A DNA stretch of 34,439 bases from an uncultured Clostridia bacterium (GTDB lineage Bacteria; Bacillota; Clostridia; TANB77; CAG-508), in assembly GCA_934183045.1 (NCBI GenBank), contig CAKPRW010000003.1, positions 1-34,439 on the forward strand, read 5' to 3'. The first letter of the stretch is position 1. Each line of letters opens with the position of its first letter. The notes beneath the pieces are model-generated. The model searched no databases. It saw nothing but the letters and a program-made list of their open reading frames with translations, and was not told the origin of the DNA. A program made the translations under genes and the position numbers. Positions 16,206 to 25,199 of this stretch are shown piece after piece.

Positions 16206-16228
16206 TGTTATATGGAGGAGTATTGTAA

Positions 16229-16879
16229 ATGGAATTTTCAGAAGTTATTAAAAAGAGATTAACAACATTAAGTTATACGAATAAAAAAGTAAACGATAAA
16301 AATATGAATAAAATTATAGAAAGTGCAATACTTGCACCATCCGCCAAAAATAGACAGCCATGGAGATTTTACATATTAACAGATGAGCAAAAAAACTATA
16401 TTGCAGATAAGATGGAAAACTGGATAAACAATACTGGTCTTGTAACAACAATAAAAAGAAGTGCAAATTTAATAAGACAAGTTGGGAATTGCGTTTTGAT
16501 ATATAATGACAAATGGGATTCAAACAATGTAGATAGAATTAAAGAACCTCAAAAATTGTTAAACGGTGAAGATATCGAAAATATGGTAATTATGCATGAT
16601 TATTATTTTAGCAGAATTAAAGCAGATACATTGTCTGTTGGAGCAGCAGTAGAACATATGATATTAAAGGCTACAGAATTAGGCATAGATACCACTTGGA
16701 TTTGTGATGTTTTATTTATAGATGATGTTATAAATGAATATTTAGGATTAAAAGATAAAGAACTAATTTGTGGAGTTGCATTTGGATATAGAAATCAAAA
16801 TCCTATAAAAAAAGGAAGATATAAAAAAGAATATTTAATAATAGGTGAAGAAAATGAAAGAAACAAGCTTTGCAGATAG
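16229..16879 (+). CDS. Nitroreductase-family flavoprotein
   Basis: This is a 216-residue protein of the FMN-dependent nitroreductase superfamily. It has the N-terminal helix FSEVIKKRLTTLSYTNKKV followed by AILAPSAKNRQPWRFYI, the standard flavin-binding start, and the C-terminal SVGAAVEHMILKATELG segment with WICDV, which matches the region contacting the isoalloxazine ring. Family enzymes use NAD(P)H to reduce nitro groups, quinones or flavins, or act as dehydrogenases in natural-product pathways. It is the first gene of a cluster and overlaps the following radical-SAM gene by 26 bases, so translation is probably coupled. The start follows GGAGGAG. The substrate is unknown; the context suggests a redox step in the cluster's pathway. 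Confidence 0.88.
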   Translation: MEFSEVIKKRLTTLSYTNKKVNDKNMNKIIESAILAPSAKNRQPWRFYILTDEQKNYIADKMENWINNTGLVTTIKRSANLIRQVGNCVLIYNDKWDSNNVDRIKEPQKLLNGEDIENMVIMHDYYFSRIKADTLSVGAAVEHMILKATELGIDTTWICDVLFIDDVINEYLGLKDKELICGVAFGYRNQNPIKKGRYKKEYLIIGEENERNKLCR

Positions 16880-18047
16880 AATCAAAGTTGATTTAACTGA
16901 TACTGAAGAAAAAGATGCTTTAAGAAAAATAGCTGGATTTGATAAGAAACTCCAACATAAAACATTTAAAAATGTACGAAAACATGATGATTTGATAGTT
17001 CATATTAGAGAAAATATATATGGAAATAGAAAAGTAGTACAAGCACAATTTAAGACCTTAGGTTGCAGAATGAAAATGGCTGGTTCTTGTTGGAATTGCA
17101 ATTATGGAGTTAGCGATAAATGCTTAATTACCCCATGCCAATATATAAAAGCTTTTAAAAGAGAATTACAAAACACAGATGGTAATGTACTAGTATTAGA
17201 ATCCTTAGGAAGTATAACAGATCCAAAAGAATTTGATAGTAGAGTATTTAAAGAAATAATAAAAATTGCAGTAGAAAGTGAAAAATTTAGCCATGTATTA
17301 ATAGAGACACATTTAAGTCAGATTCCAGAGGAACTAGTACAATATATATATGAAATTAATAGAGGAAGAAAACAAATTGGATTTGAAATTGGAATTGAAG
17401 ACATGAATCCAGAAAATAGAAAATTAATAAATAAAATTGGTGTTCAAAATAATAAATTAACTGAAGTCTATAATATGTTACAAAAATATGGAATGAGTTT
17501 AGGTATAAATTTAATTTATGGTTTCCCTTTCATGAATGAACAGGAAAGAATAGATGCTGTTGTAAATTCAGTAAAAAGTATTAATAAAAACTTACCAAAA
17601 GCAGAAATAGTATTATTTTTGATGAGTATTAAAGAAAATACCATTATGGAATATATGCAAAAAAATGGAATGTATAAGCCTGCGAATCCATGGGGATTAG
17701 TTGAAACAACAAAAGAACTTTTATTAGATGATGACATTCAAAACTTAATTACTTTTTCTTGGTTTGGAGAAAAAGAAGATCCATATATACAAGAACAAAC
17801 TTGTTATACTTGCCCGCATTGCAAATCATTAATAATGGATTTCTTTAGAAATATAAATGGAACTTTTAATCCATGTGAAAGAAGAAAATTATTAGAACAA
17901 TTATTAAGACAAGCAGAAAGTTTAGAATGTGGTTGTTATGAATCCTTTAAATCACAACTAAAAGAAAATGATGGTAAAACTCCTAACATTAGATATAAAG
18001 AATTTATTAGAAAGGTAAGTAAATTAATAGATAATGAAAGAGAATAA
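16854..18047 (+). CDS. Radical-SAM protein with C-terminal cysteine cluster (RaSEA/TIGR01210-like)
   Basis: This is a 397-residue protein. An N-terminal extension of about 60 residues precedes TLGCRMKMAGSCWNCNYG. Cys71, Cys79 and Cys82 have the wider Cx7CxxC spacing seen in the MiaB-related group that includes the archaeosine enzyme RaSEA, not the classic Cx3CxxC. GIEDMNPENRKLINKIG and NLIYGFPF follow, as in the radical-SAM barrel. The C-terminal part has CYTCPHC (Cys317, 320, 323), Cys341 and CGC (359, 361), enough for an auxiliary iron-sulfur or zinc site. AGGTGA six bases before the ATG at 16854 fixes the start; an in-frame GTG at 16845 is less likely. It overlaps the genes on both sides. 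The family link is from memory of motifs and the reaction is unknown. Confidence 0.8.
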   Translation: MKETSFADRIKVDLTDTEEKDALRKIAGFDKKLQHKTFKNVRKHDDLIVHIRENIYGNRKVVQAQFKTLGCRMKMAGSCWNCNYGVSDKCLITPCQYIKAFKRELQNTDGNVLVLESLGSITDPKEFDSRVFKEIIKIAVESEKFSHVLIETHLSQIPEELVQYIYEINRGRKQIGFEIGIEDMNPENRKLINKIGVQNNKLTEVYNMLQKYGMSLGINLIYGFPFMNEQERIDAVVNSVKSINKNLPKAEIVLFLMSIKENTIMEYMQKNGMYKPANPWGLVETTKELLLDDDIQNLITFSWFGEKEDPYIQEQTCYTCPHCKSLIMDFFRNINGTFNPCERRKLLEQLLRQAESLECGCYESFKSQLKENDGKTPNIRYKEFIRKVSKLIDNERE

Positions 18048-19027
18048 ATTTTTAAGTAAAGAACTAATACGGGTTACATATCGAAGAAAAAAGAAAACAA
18101 GGTTTTACAGATAAAAAATATGATACTTTTTTTGATGGAAAAGTATTGCAAATATGTTTTTATAGTACAGGGTGTAAATATAGTAAATGTGGCAACTGTG
18201 TAATGTGTGATTATGGAAAAGTAAGAAAAGAAAACTTAAAGCCACATGATATTAAAGAAATTCTAAACGATGTATTTAATAATTTTAAAAAGCTGCCAGA
18301 AGTATTATTACTAAATAGCTTAGGGAGTGTTTTAGATACAGAAGAAATGCCAATAGAAAATATAATTACTTTATTAGATGAATTATCAAATATTAACATA
18401 GATGTAATCATATTTGAAATACATTACTTAACTATAAATGATTCAATACTTAGCTTAATAAAACAAAAATTATACAATAAAGATGTTGTAATAGAACTTG
18501 GTTTAGAAAGCAGTAATAAAGTAATAAGAGAAAAATGTTTAAATAAATATATAAACAATTCTAACTTTATTGAGAAAATTAATCTAATAAAATCATATGG
18601 CTTTGGAGTAGAAGCAAATGTTGTCTTTGGCAGTCCATTTTTAACAGATGAAAAACAAAAAGCAGATACTTCTAATAGCATAAATTGGTGCTTTAAAAAC
18701 AATATTGATAAAGTAAATTTGTTTCCTATTAATATAAAGCCATATACTTTGCTATATAAATTATATGAACAAGGCAAATATTCTCCAGTTCTACATAGAG
18801 ATTTTATTGAAGTCTTAAATAAAGTTCCTAAAAAATATCTTGACAGAATTCACCTATGTTGGTATGGAAATAGAGAAATAATTTATGACAAAAACAAAAC
18901 AATTCTTCCTAAGTGTAATGATAATGAATATCAAATGCTTATGGAATTTTATAGAGATTTTAATATGAGCAGAAACACAAATAAAAGAATTGAATTATTA
19001 AAAAACATAAATTTAAAGTTCTTATAA
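18034..19027 (+). CDS. Second radical-SAM protein (paralogue), frameshifted near the N-terminus
   Basis: The continuous frame is TTG 18146 to 19027 (293 residues) and already contains the cysteine motif STGCKYSKCGNCVMCDYG, the barrel strand VVIELGLESSNKVIREK and ANVVFGSPF. Upstream, the same frame reads HIEEKRKQGFTDKKYDTFF without a start codon. An ATG at 18034, overlapping the previous gene's stop, opens MKENKFLSKELI in another frame. Dropping one base at about 18065-18082 joins the two and gives about 330 residues. It is clearly a paralogue of the gene before it (the CWYGNRE region matches SWFGEKE), but it lacks the C-terminal cysteine cluster. The two may form a heterodimer or act in sequence (inference). 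Confidence 0.78.
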
Positions 19028-19232
19028 ATCACATGGATACAAATATTTGATACAATAATCCTAAATTTAAATATAAAGTCAGTTCGCCAAATTAACTTGA
19101 TTTGATATACTAAATAAGAAAATATAATTAAAGTTCACTACATATATTACTAGTATTTTTACAAAAAATATGGTATAAATATTAAAAAATAATTTAATGC
19201 ATATTGCAGTTAAAAGAAAAGGATGTAATTAT

Positions 19233-20363
19233 ATGGATAATTTATATTGGGTTGGAATAAGAGAATCAGAAGTACAATATACAAACTTTATAAATAACTC
19301 TATTACTATATTTGGGAATAATAATATTTCGATGCAAAATAAATTAAAGAAAATTATTGACCATAATAACACAAAAAATTTTGATTTAATAGACAATTTT
19401 TTTAATAAAGAAGCAAAAGAAATAATAAAGAAAAATCCTAAAGTAAGGTTTATGTATTATAGTCAAATTAATAGTTATGATAGTATAAAAAAATTTGATC
19501 TTCTTGATTATGTTATATGCTTAAATAATCAAGAATTAGTAGAATATTTAAGTGATAAGTTTAAATTAAAGGATTATTTTAAAGAATTTATACCAATATT
19601 AGATTACGAATTAGTTAAAGGTATTAATTGTACAGTAGAAAAAATACAAAATAAGTTTAATACTAATATAGATGAATTTATTATACAATCAGCTACAGGT
19701 TCTGGTGGATCTGGGACAATGGTGTTAAGTAATAAAAGTGAAAACAAACTAGAAATAAACAAAGAACAAATTTATATGGTCACCAAATATTGTAAAAATA
19801 ATATTCCTATAAATATGCATGTATTGATATCAGATAATGAAATTCAAATGCTACCACCTTCGATTCAAATTATACAAGTTGGTGATAATAAATTATTATA
19901 TAAAGGCTGTGATTATATTGCATATAAAAAAGAATTCCCACATGAATTAAATGAAAAATTCAAACGATATTGTAAAATAGTAGCAAAAAAACTTCAAGAT
20001 ATGGGATATAGAGGTGTTTTAGGTATTGATAGTATTGCTTATGAAGGCGAAATTTATTTAATGGAGATAAATACTAGATTTCAAAATTCATCAACAATTT
20101 TGAATAGAGCATTATTAGAAAATAATTTACCTTCTATTCAAGAGTTACATTATAATTGTTTTTATAATAGAAAAATTAGTATAAAAGACTTTGATGTGAA
20201 TTATAGTTGTTATATAAAAGAAAATGGAATAGATAATAAAACTATTGATATAAAAAGTATAGATGAATTAGACAAAATTAACAATAATATTGAAAAAGAA
20301 ACATTATGCTATTTAGGCACATCTGTATACAATAATTCAATATATAAGAAAGTCAAAACATAA
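19233..20363 (+). CDS. ATP-grasp ligase
   Basis: This is a 376-residue protein with an ATP-grasp fold. The glycine-rich phosphate loop is in QSATGSGGSGTMVL (about residues 153-165). The magnesium and catalytic segment is GVLGIDSIAY followed by YLMEINTRFQNSS, where Glu and Asn of EIN should bind metal. ATP-grasp enzymes activate a carboxylate as acyl phosphate and join it to an amine or thiol. The frame opens at 19197, but AAAAGGATG precedes the ATG at 19233, which is chosen. It lies 205 bases after the second radical-SAM gene, so it may have its own promoter, yet orientation and content make it part of the cluster. The substrate is unknown; peptide or amino-acid ligation is one possibility. 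Confidence 0.85.
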   Translation: MDNLYWVGIRESEVQYTNFINNSITIFGNNNISMQNKLKKIIDHNNTKNFDLIDNFFNKEAKEIIKKNPKVRFMYYSQINSYDSIKKFDLLDYVICLNNQELVEYLSDKFKLKDYFKEFIPILDYELVKGINCTVEKIQNKFNTNIDEFIIQSATGSGGSGTMVLSNKSENKLEINKEQIYMVTKYCKNNIPINMHVLISDNEIQMLPPSIQIIQVGDNKLLYKGCDYIAYKKEFPHELNEKFKRYCKIVAKKLQDMGYRGVLGIDSIAYEGEIYLMEINTRFQNSSTILNRALLENNLPSIQELHYNCFYNRKISIKDFDVNYSCYIKENGIDNKTIDIKSIDELDKINNNIEKETLCYLGTSVYNNSIYKKVKT

Positions 20364-20377
20364 ATTTAAATAAAGTA

Positions 20378-20569
20378 TTAAAAATTAAAATAAAATATCA
20401 ATCCCCCGATTATGGCAATTAAAAAACCTAAAATTTTTAATCCACTAGTTGCTTCATTTTGATCCCCAAATCCAAAAAATCTTTTTGTTATAATTCTAGC
20501 ATCATATATTAAAATTATTCCTACTAATACCATTAATATTGAAATTATTTTTATAATTATTTGTAACAT
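20378..20569 (-). CDS. Small two-helix membrane protein
   Basis: This is a 63-residue hydrophobic protein with two predicted membrane segments (IIIKIISILMVLVGIILIY and ILGFLIAIIGGLIFYF) joined by a short loop containing FFGFGDQNEATSG. I do not recognise a functional family. The frame begins at the ATG at 20581, but that ATG directly follows AAAAGG; the ATG at 20569 has better spacing and is preferred. The gene is convergent with the ATP-grasp gene, with only 14 bases between the stops. Confidence 0.65.
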   Translation of the reverse strand: MLQIIIKIISILMVLVGIILIYDARIITKRFFGFGDQNEATSGLKILGFLIAIIGGLIFYFNF

Positions 20570-20617
20570 ATTATCAAACATCCTTTTATTTATTACTTAA
20601 TATATTAAGCCGTTTAG

Positions 20618-20669
20618 TAAAAAAAGTCAAGCATCTATAAATATTTTAATATAAATAGACACTTGACTT
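20618..20669 (-). terminator. Terminator of the hypothetical gene at 20694
   Basis: AAGTCAAGCATCTAT (20624-20638) pairs with ATAGACACTTGACTT (20655-20669) at 13 of 15 positions. Read on the minus strand, the stem continues into seven T residues. It lies 25 bases past the stop of the gene at 20694. Confidence 0.8.
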
Positions 20670-20693
20670 CATGATAAAATACCGCTTGAGCCT

Positions 20694-21062
20694 TTAATCC
20701 AATTCCATCACTTTTTTAACAAAGTACTTAACAGTATTGGATACAACCTGACCTCTTAAAAGATCTGGATCTGGAATATTCTTACATTCATGCAAGTATT
20801 CTTCCAACGTTTCAATCTCTTTTTTTACAGAAATCTTCATCCTTGTTTGGCTTCGGTATCTCTTATATTGCTCCGGCACTGTTTTCTGCGTAACCAGATC
20901 AATAATTTTGTCGACCCTTTCATCAGGGTGACGAATTTTTCGATACACCATATTAGTTAACAATAACCGCTGATAAAATGGCATATCTAATTCTCCACAC
21001 ATTAAAGCAACTTTATCAAACAGCTGCTTATCTTTTACATTCGTCTTCTTGTCTTTTAACAT
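20694..21062 (-). CDS. Unrecognised 122-residue cytoplasmic protein
   Basis: I do not recognise this protein. It is rich in charged residues and mostly helical, with no signal peptide or membrane segment. Visible stretches include ELDMPFYQRLLLTNMVYRK, RHPDERVDKIIDLVTQK and a basic patch YKRYRSQTRMKISVKKE followed by an acidic helix. The start is well supported by GGGAGG seven bases before the ATG, and a good terminator follows, so it is an independent transcription unit. Codon use is richer in G and C than the surrounding genes, suggesting acquisition. The basic central region could bind nucleic acid, but that is speculation. Confidence 0.7.
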   Translation of the reverse strand: MLKDKKTNVKDKQLFDKVALMCGELDMPFYQRLLLTNMVYRKIRHPDERVDKIIDLVTQKTVPEQYKRYRSQTRMKISVKKEIETLEEYLHECKNIPDPDLLRGQVVSNTVKYFVKKVMELD

Positions 21063-21203
21063 ATCGCTGCCTCCCTTTTGTGTGCTTGAACAATTATAAT
21101 TTCTAATTGTTCTTCATCAGTTTCATGTTAGCTTATTAACTAACTTATTTTGATTATAGCACATTTTACATAATATTGCAATTTTATGTAATGTTTTTTA
21201 TCT

Positions 21204-23246
21204 TTATATCTCTATTCTATTTGTAAACTTGTTTTTAATCAATTCTTTTAATTTAATATTTTCTTCTTTTTCTAGTTTAGGATCTTTGTTCATTACTTTA
21301 TTTGCTGCCATTTGTGCATTTTTTAGAATTGGTATATCTTCAAATAAATTTGCTATCTTAAATTCTGGTAATCCATGTTGCATGGTTCCGAAAAAATCAC
21401 CAGCCCCCCTCAATTCTAGGTCTTTTTCAGAAATTACAAAACCATCATTTGTATCACACATTACCTTCATTCTTTCTTTTACAGTATCACTCTTACCTTC
21501 AAATTTTAAAATACAATATGACTCATATTCTCCTCTTCCAACTCTTCCTCTTAATTGATGCAACTGTGCTAATCCAAATCTTTCTGCATTTTCTACTACC
21601 ATAATATTACTATTTGGCACATCTACGCCAACTTCTATAACTGTTGTAGAAATAAGTATGTCAATCTTTCCTTCTTTAAATTCCTGCATTATAAAATCTT
21701 TATCTTTTGTTTTCATTTTCCCATGCATGTACTCTACTTTATATTCTGGAAAGATTTCAGTTTTGTATGTTTCATATAGTTTTTCAACTGATTTTAAATC
21801 TAATTCTTCGTTTTCCTCAACAAGAGGACATACAATATATGCCTGCCTTCCCTGTTCTATTTGTTTCTTTATAAAACTATTTACTCGATCTGTCATATTT
21901 TTTCTAACTGCAAATGTTTCTATTTTCTTTCTATTTGGTGGCAATTCATCAATAATTGAAATATCTAGATCTCCATATAGTATTAATGCTAATGTTCTTG
22001 GTATGGGAGTAGCTGTCATAACCAATACATCTGGATTTTCTCCTTTTTCAGCTATCTTAGTTCTTTGTTTAACACCAAATCTGTGTTGTTCATCTGTTAC
22101 TACTAATCCTAATTTATTAAATATTACATTATCTTCTATTAATGCATGAGTTCCTATTATTATATCAATTTCTCCATTTTTCAAACGTTCTAATAGTTCT
22201 TCTTTTTTCTTCTTGGTCATCCCTGATATTAATAGCTCACATTTTATATTAAGTCCATCAAATATTTTCTTGAAATTTTCTAAATGTTGTGTAGCAAGTA
22301 TTGCTGTTGGTGCCATAATGGCTGCTTGATACCCAGATTTTACTGCTTTATATGCAGCACACATGGCTACTACTGTTTTACCTGACCCAACATCTCCTTG
22401 CAGTAATCTGTTCATTGATTTTTCTGATTCCATATTGTTATCAATCTCTTCTAAAACTCTTAATTGAGCTTTTGTCAATTTAAATGGTAATTTATTTATT
22501 ATATCTGACATCTTTGCATCTTTATCAAATTGGATTCCCTTTTCTTCCGTTAAATAACTATTTTTCAACTCCAATAATGCTAATTGTACAGAAAATAATT
22601 CTTCAAAGGCTAATCTATTTCTAGCTATTTCAAAGTCTTTAAATTCTTGTGGAAAATGAATATTTTTTATAGCATTATTAATCTCATCTAAATTATATTC
22701 TTTTAATATATAATCTGGTAATGTTTCTTCTAATTCACCTAATGTTTCCTTTAGCCCCGCTTCTATTATCTTTCTTAGAATATTTTGAGATAGGCTAAAT
22801 GTCAATGGATAAATTGGAACAATTCTTCCTGTATTTTGAGCTTTGCCTATTTCATCAAACACTGGAGATGTCATGCTGACCTTTCCAAATTGATTACTTA
22901 TCTTCCCATAAAAACTATATTTTTTACCAACAACAAACTTATTTTTTAAATAGCTTTGATTAAACCAAGTTATAGTCGCAGACATGGTTTCATCTCTTAT
23001 TACTAACTTTTGCATAGTTTTATGAGGCATTCTCACCTCAGTCAATCTATTACATACAACACCTTCTATCAAAGCCTCTTCTCCATCTAAACACTCACAA
23101 ATACACTTTGGTTTACTCCTATCCTCATAAGTTCTAGGATAATATGTAATTAAATCTTTTAGCGTAAAAATCCCTATTTTGTTTAACAACTTAACTCTAT
23201 TAGGCCCAACACCTTTTATAAACTTAACATCTTTATTTAAATCCAT
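21204..23246 (-). CDS. recG: ATP-dependent DNA helicase RecG
   Basis: This is a 680-residue superfamily 2 helicase that remodels stalled replication forks and branched recombination intermediates. The N-terminal part has KGVGPNRVKLLNKIGI and an OB-fold wedge domain (about 60-150). The helicase core shows Walker A LLQGDVGSGKTVVA, motif Ia MAPTAILATQH, the DExH-type box VVTDEQHRFGV, motif III VMTATPIPRTLAL, and then the second RecA-like domain with STTVIEVGVDVPN and LHQLRGRVGRG. Length and motif order match RecG throughout. AAGGAG precedes the ATG. The phosphoesterase gene lies 70 bases upstream and is separated by a hairpin. Confidence 0.97.
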   Translation of the reverse strand: MDLNKDVKFIKGVGPNRVKLLNKIGIFTLKDLITYYPRTYEDRSKPKCICECLDGEEALIEGVVCNRLTEVRMPHKTMQKLVIRDETMSATITWFNQSYLKNKFVVGKKYSFYGKISNQFGKVSMTSPVFDEIGKAQNTGRIVPIYPLTFSLSQNILRKIIEAGLKETLGELEETLPDYILKEYNLDEINNAIKNIHFPQEFKDFEIARNRLAFEELFSVQLALLELKNSYLTEEKGIQFDKDAKMSDIINKLPFKLTKAQLRVLEEIDNNMESEKSMNRLLQGDVGSGKTVVAMCAAYKAVKSGYQAAIMAPTAILATQHLENFKKIFDGLNIKCELLISGMTKKKKEELLERLKNGEIDIIIGTHALIEDNVIFNKLGLVVTDEQHRFGVKQRTKIAEKGENPDVLVMTATPIPRTLALILYGDLDISIIDELPPNRKKIETFAVRKNMTDRVNSFIKKQIEQGRQAYIVCPLVEENEELDLKSVEKLYETYKTEIFPEYKVEYMHGKMKTKDKDFIMQEFKEGKIDILISTTVIEVGVDVPNSNIMVVENAERFGLAQLHQLRGRVGRGEYESYCILKFEGKSDTVKERMKVMCDTNDGFVISEKDLELRGAGDFFGTMQHGLPEFKIANLFEDIPILKNAQMAANKVMNKDPKLEKEENIKLKELIKNKFTNRIEI

Positions 23247-23281
23247 CTATTTCTCCTTTTACCTAAACCACCAACTTGCTA

Positions 23282-23318
23282 AAAGTTGCCAAAAAGACCC
23301 GGCCCTTTTGGCAATTTT
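23282..23318 (-). terminator. Hairpin after the metallophosphoesterase gene
   Basis: TTGCCAAAA (23286-23294) pairs with TTTTGGCAA (23306-23314), with a GC-rich loop that can extend the stem. On the minus strand it ends in CTTTTAGC, a short U tract. It touches the stop codon of the phosphoesterase gene and precedes recG. Confidence 0.55.
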
Positions 23319-24021
23319 AGATTTTTATTAATTTAAAGTCGAGCCCATCACAACTTGTTAATTTAAAGTCTATTCCAAAGTATTCACCTTCTACTGCTTC
23401 CTTTATTGATGTTCCATGTAAGTGGCCATAGTAACATTTTTTTATGTTGTGTTTTTTCATTATTCTTATGTATTCATTTAGTTCGTTGTTTGATATGTTG
23501 CTTTGGGTTAATGGTGGATAATGCATGAATGCAATTATTTCTTTTTCTGTACCGTATTTTTTTATTCCTTCGTTTATTGATAATTCTAATCTTTGTGCCT
23601 CTCTTTTGTTTAGCCTGATATCTTCTGCATCGTCTGTTTGTGCCCATCCCCTTGTTCCTACAAAGATTTTGTTTTCATATTCGTATGCATTATTGTATAA
23701 AAAATCTATGTTGTTAAAATTGTTTTCTTGTAAATATTTTCTCATGCTTGTTAATGTTGTCCACCAATAATCATGATTTCCTTTTAATAGTATTTTTCTT
23801 CCTGGTAATTCATTCAAATATTTAAAGTCTTCATATGTGTCTTTTAAATATGTTGACCATGAAAAGTCACCTGGTAATATTACTAGATCACTAGGTTTTA
23901 CTTTTTTTATCCAATCTGTTTTTATTTTTTCCTCATGTTTTTCCCAATTTGCTCCAAATATGCTCATTGGTTTATTTTCATGGAATGATAAGTGTAAGTC
24001 TCCTATTACAAATATTGACAT
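23317..24021 (-). CDS. Calcineurin-like metallophosphoesterase
   Basis: This is a 234-residue protein with the full two-metal phosphoesterase motif set: VIGDLHLS (Asp8, His10), LPGDFSWS, LKGNHDYWW, AFMHYPPL and YYGHLHG. The order and spacing match the calcineurin-like superfamily, and the GDFSW and GNHDYWW variants are typical of a bacterial subgroup of predicted phosphohydrolases (COG1768 by recall). The substrate is unknown. GGGAG precedes the ATG by six bases. It sits between tsaD and recG on the same strand, an arrangement that does not suggest a specific pathway. Confidence 0.9.
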   Translation of the reverse strand: MSIFVIGDLHLSFHENKPMSIFGANWEKHEEKIKTDWIKKVKPSDLVILPGDFSWSTYLKDTYEDFKYLNELPGRKILLKGNHDYWWTTLTSMRKYLQENNFNNIDFLYNNAYEYENKIFVGTRGWAQTDDAEDIRLNKREAQRLELSINEGIKKYGTEKEIIAFMHYPPLTQSNISNNELNEYIRIMKKHNIKKCYYGHLHGTSIKEAVEGEYFGIDFKLTSCDGLDFKLIKI

Positions 24022-24108
24022 TAAATTCTCCCTTTTCTACTTTTTAATTTATTTGTATTTTTTGATAAAATACTACTTATAAATTTTATATTGCTTTTAA
24101 AATTGTAA

Positions 24109-25110
24109 TTATAATTTTAGATTTGGTATAGCATTTAAATCTATATTGTCTCTTTTTCCAGAAATGAAATTATAGTATCCAGCTGATGCTATCATGGCTG
24201 CATTATCTGTACAAATTTTTAGATCTGGCATATATATTTTTATTCCTTGTTTTTCTAATTCCATAAATTCTTTTCTAATATATTTATTTGCAGAAACTCC
24301 TCCTGCTAATGCTACTGTTCTTATTTGTGTTGTATTTATTGCTTTTTCTATATTTGATATTAAAATTTCTGTAACTGTTTTTTCAAAGCTTGCACATAAA
24401 TCTGCTTTATTTATATCTGGATTTTTATGATGCAAATTAATGACTGCTGTTTTTATTCCACTGAAACTAAAATCTAAATTATCAAAATGTGTTTTAGGTA
24501 ATTCTATATTAGCTTGTCCTTGTTTAGCTAAGTTATCTACTTTTGGTCCGCCCGGATATCCTAATCCTACTACTCTTGCAACTTTATCAAATGCTTCTCC
24601 AATTGCATCATCTCTAGTTTTGCCTAACACTTCAAATGTAGTATAACTCTTAACATGTACAATTTGAGTATTTCCACCTGACATCATCATACATAAAAAT
24701 GGTGGTTTCAAATCTTTATAAGTTATATAATTGGCTGCAATATGACCTTGTATATGATTCACTCCAACTAATGGTTTATTTGTTGCAAAACTTAATGCTT
24801 TAGCATAAGAAAGACCTACTAATAAAGCTCCAACTAATCCTGGGCCATATGTAGGTGTTATTGCATCTATGTCATCAAATGTTACGTTTGCTTCTTCTAG
24901 TGCTTTTTTTGTAACTCGAGAAATAGCTTCAATATGATTTCTTGAAGCTATTTCTGGTACTACTCCTCCATACTTTTCATGTATTGGAATTTGCGTATCT
25001 ATTATATTAGATAGAACTTCTCTACCGTTTTTTACAACTGATACAGAAGTTTCATCACAACTTGATTCTATTCCTAAAGTTAATATATCTTTTTCCATTT
25101 TCATTTCCAT
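24109..25110 (-). CDS. tsaD: tRNA threonylcarbamoyladenosine synthase subunit TsaD
   Basis: This is a 333-residue enzyme that transfers the threonylcarbamoyl group to A37 of ANN-decoding tRNAs. It acts with TsaB and TsaE, which are not in this window. It starts with the ASKHA fold ILTLGIESSCDETSVSVV. Metal-binding His119 and His123 are in GVNHIQGHIAAN. MMSGGNTQIV, GEAFDKVARVVGLGYPGGP, FSFSGIKTAV and LAGGVSANKYIR follow, all conserved in the Kae1/TsaD family. Three in-frame ATGs lie within the first five codons and none has a clearly better ribosome binding site, so the exact start is uncertain by up to four residues. Confidence 0.97.
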   Translation of the reverse strand: MEMKMEKDILTLGIESSCDETSVSVVKNGREVLSNIIDTQIPIHEKYGGVVPEIASRNHIEAISRVTKKALEEANVTFDDIDAITPTYGPGLVGALLVGLSYAKALSFATNKPLVGVNHIQGHIAANYITYKDLKPPFLCMMMSGGNTQIVHVKSYTTFEVLGKTRDDAIGEAFDKVARVVGLGYPGGPKVDNLAKQGQANIELPKTHFDNLDFSFSGIKTAVINLHHKNPDINKADLCASFEKTVTEILISNIEKAINTTQIRTVALAGGVSANKYIRKEFMELEKQGIKIYMPDLKICTDNAAMIASAGYYNFISGKRDNIDLNAIPNLKL

Positions 25111-25199
25111 ATTAGCTGGTACTAATATTTTTCCTTTCCCATATTTCTTCTACTATTTTTATAATTATTACTATTTCAGTTAAGAATGATATTAATTTA

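Noticed and set aside
16854..19027. Archaeosine synthesis (RaSEA proper)
   Set aside because: The cysteine spacing is similar, but there is no ArcS or preQ0 gene, there are two paralogues rather than one, and the neighbours (nitroreductase, ATP-grasp) do not fit.
19028..19232. Promoter for the ATP-grasp gene
   Set aside because: There are several TATAAT-like sequences, but none with a -35 box at proper spacing. The gap is long enough for a promoter, but the sequence does not single one out.
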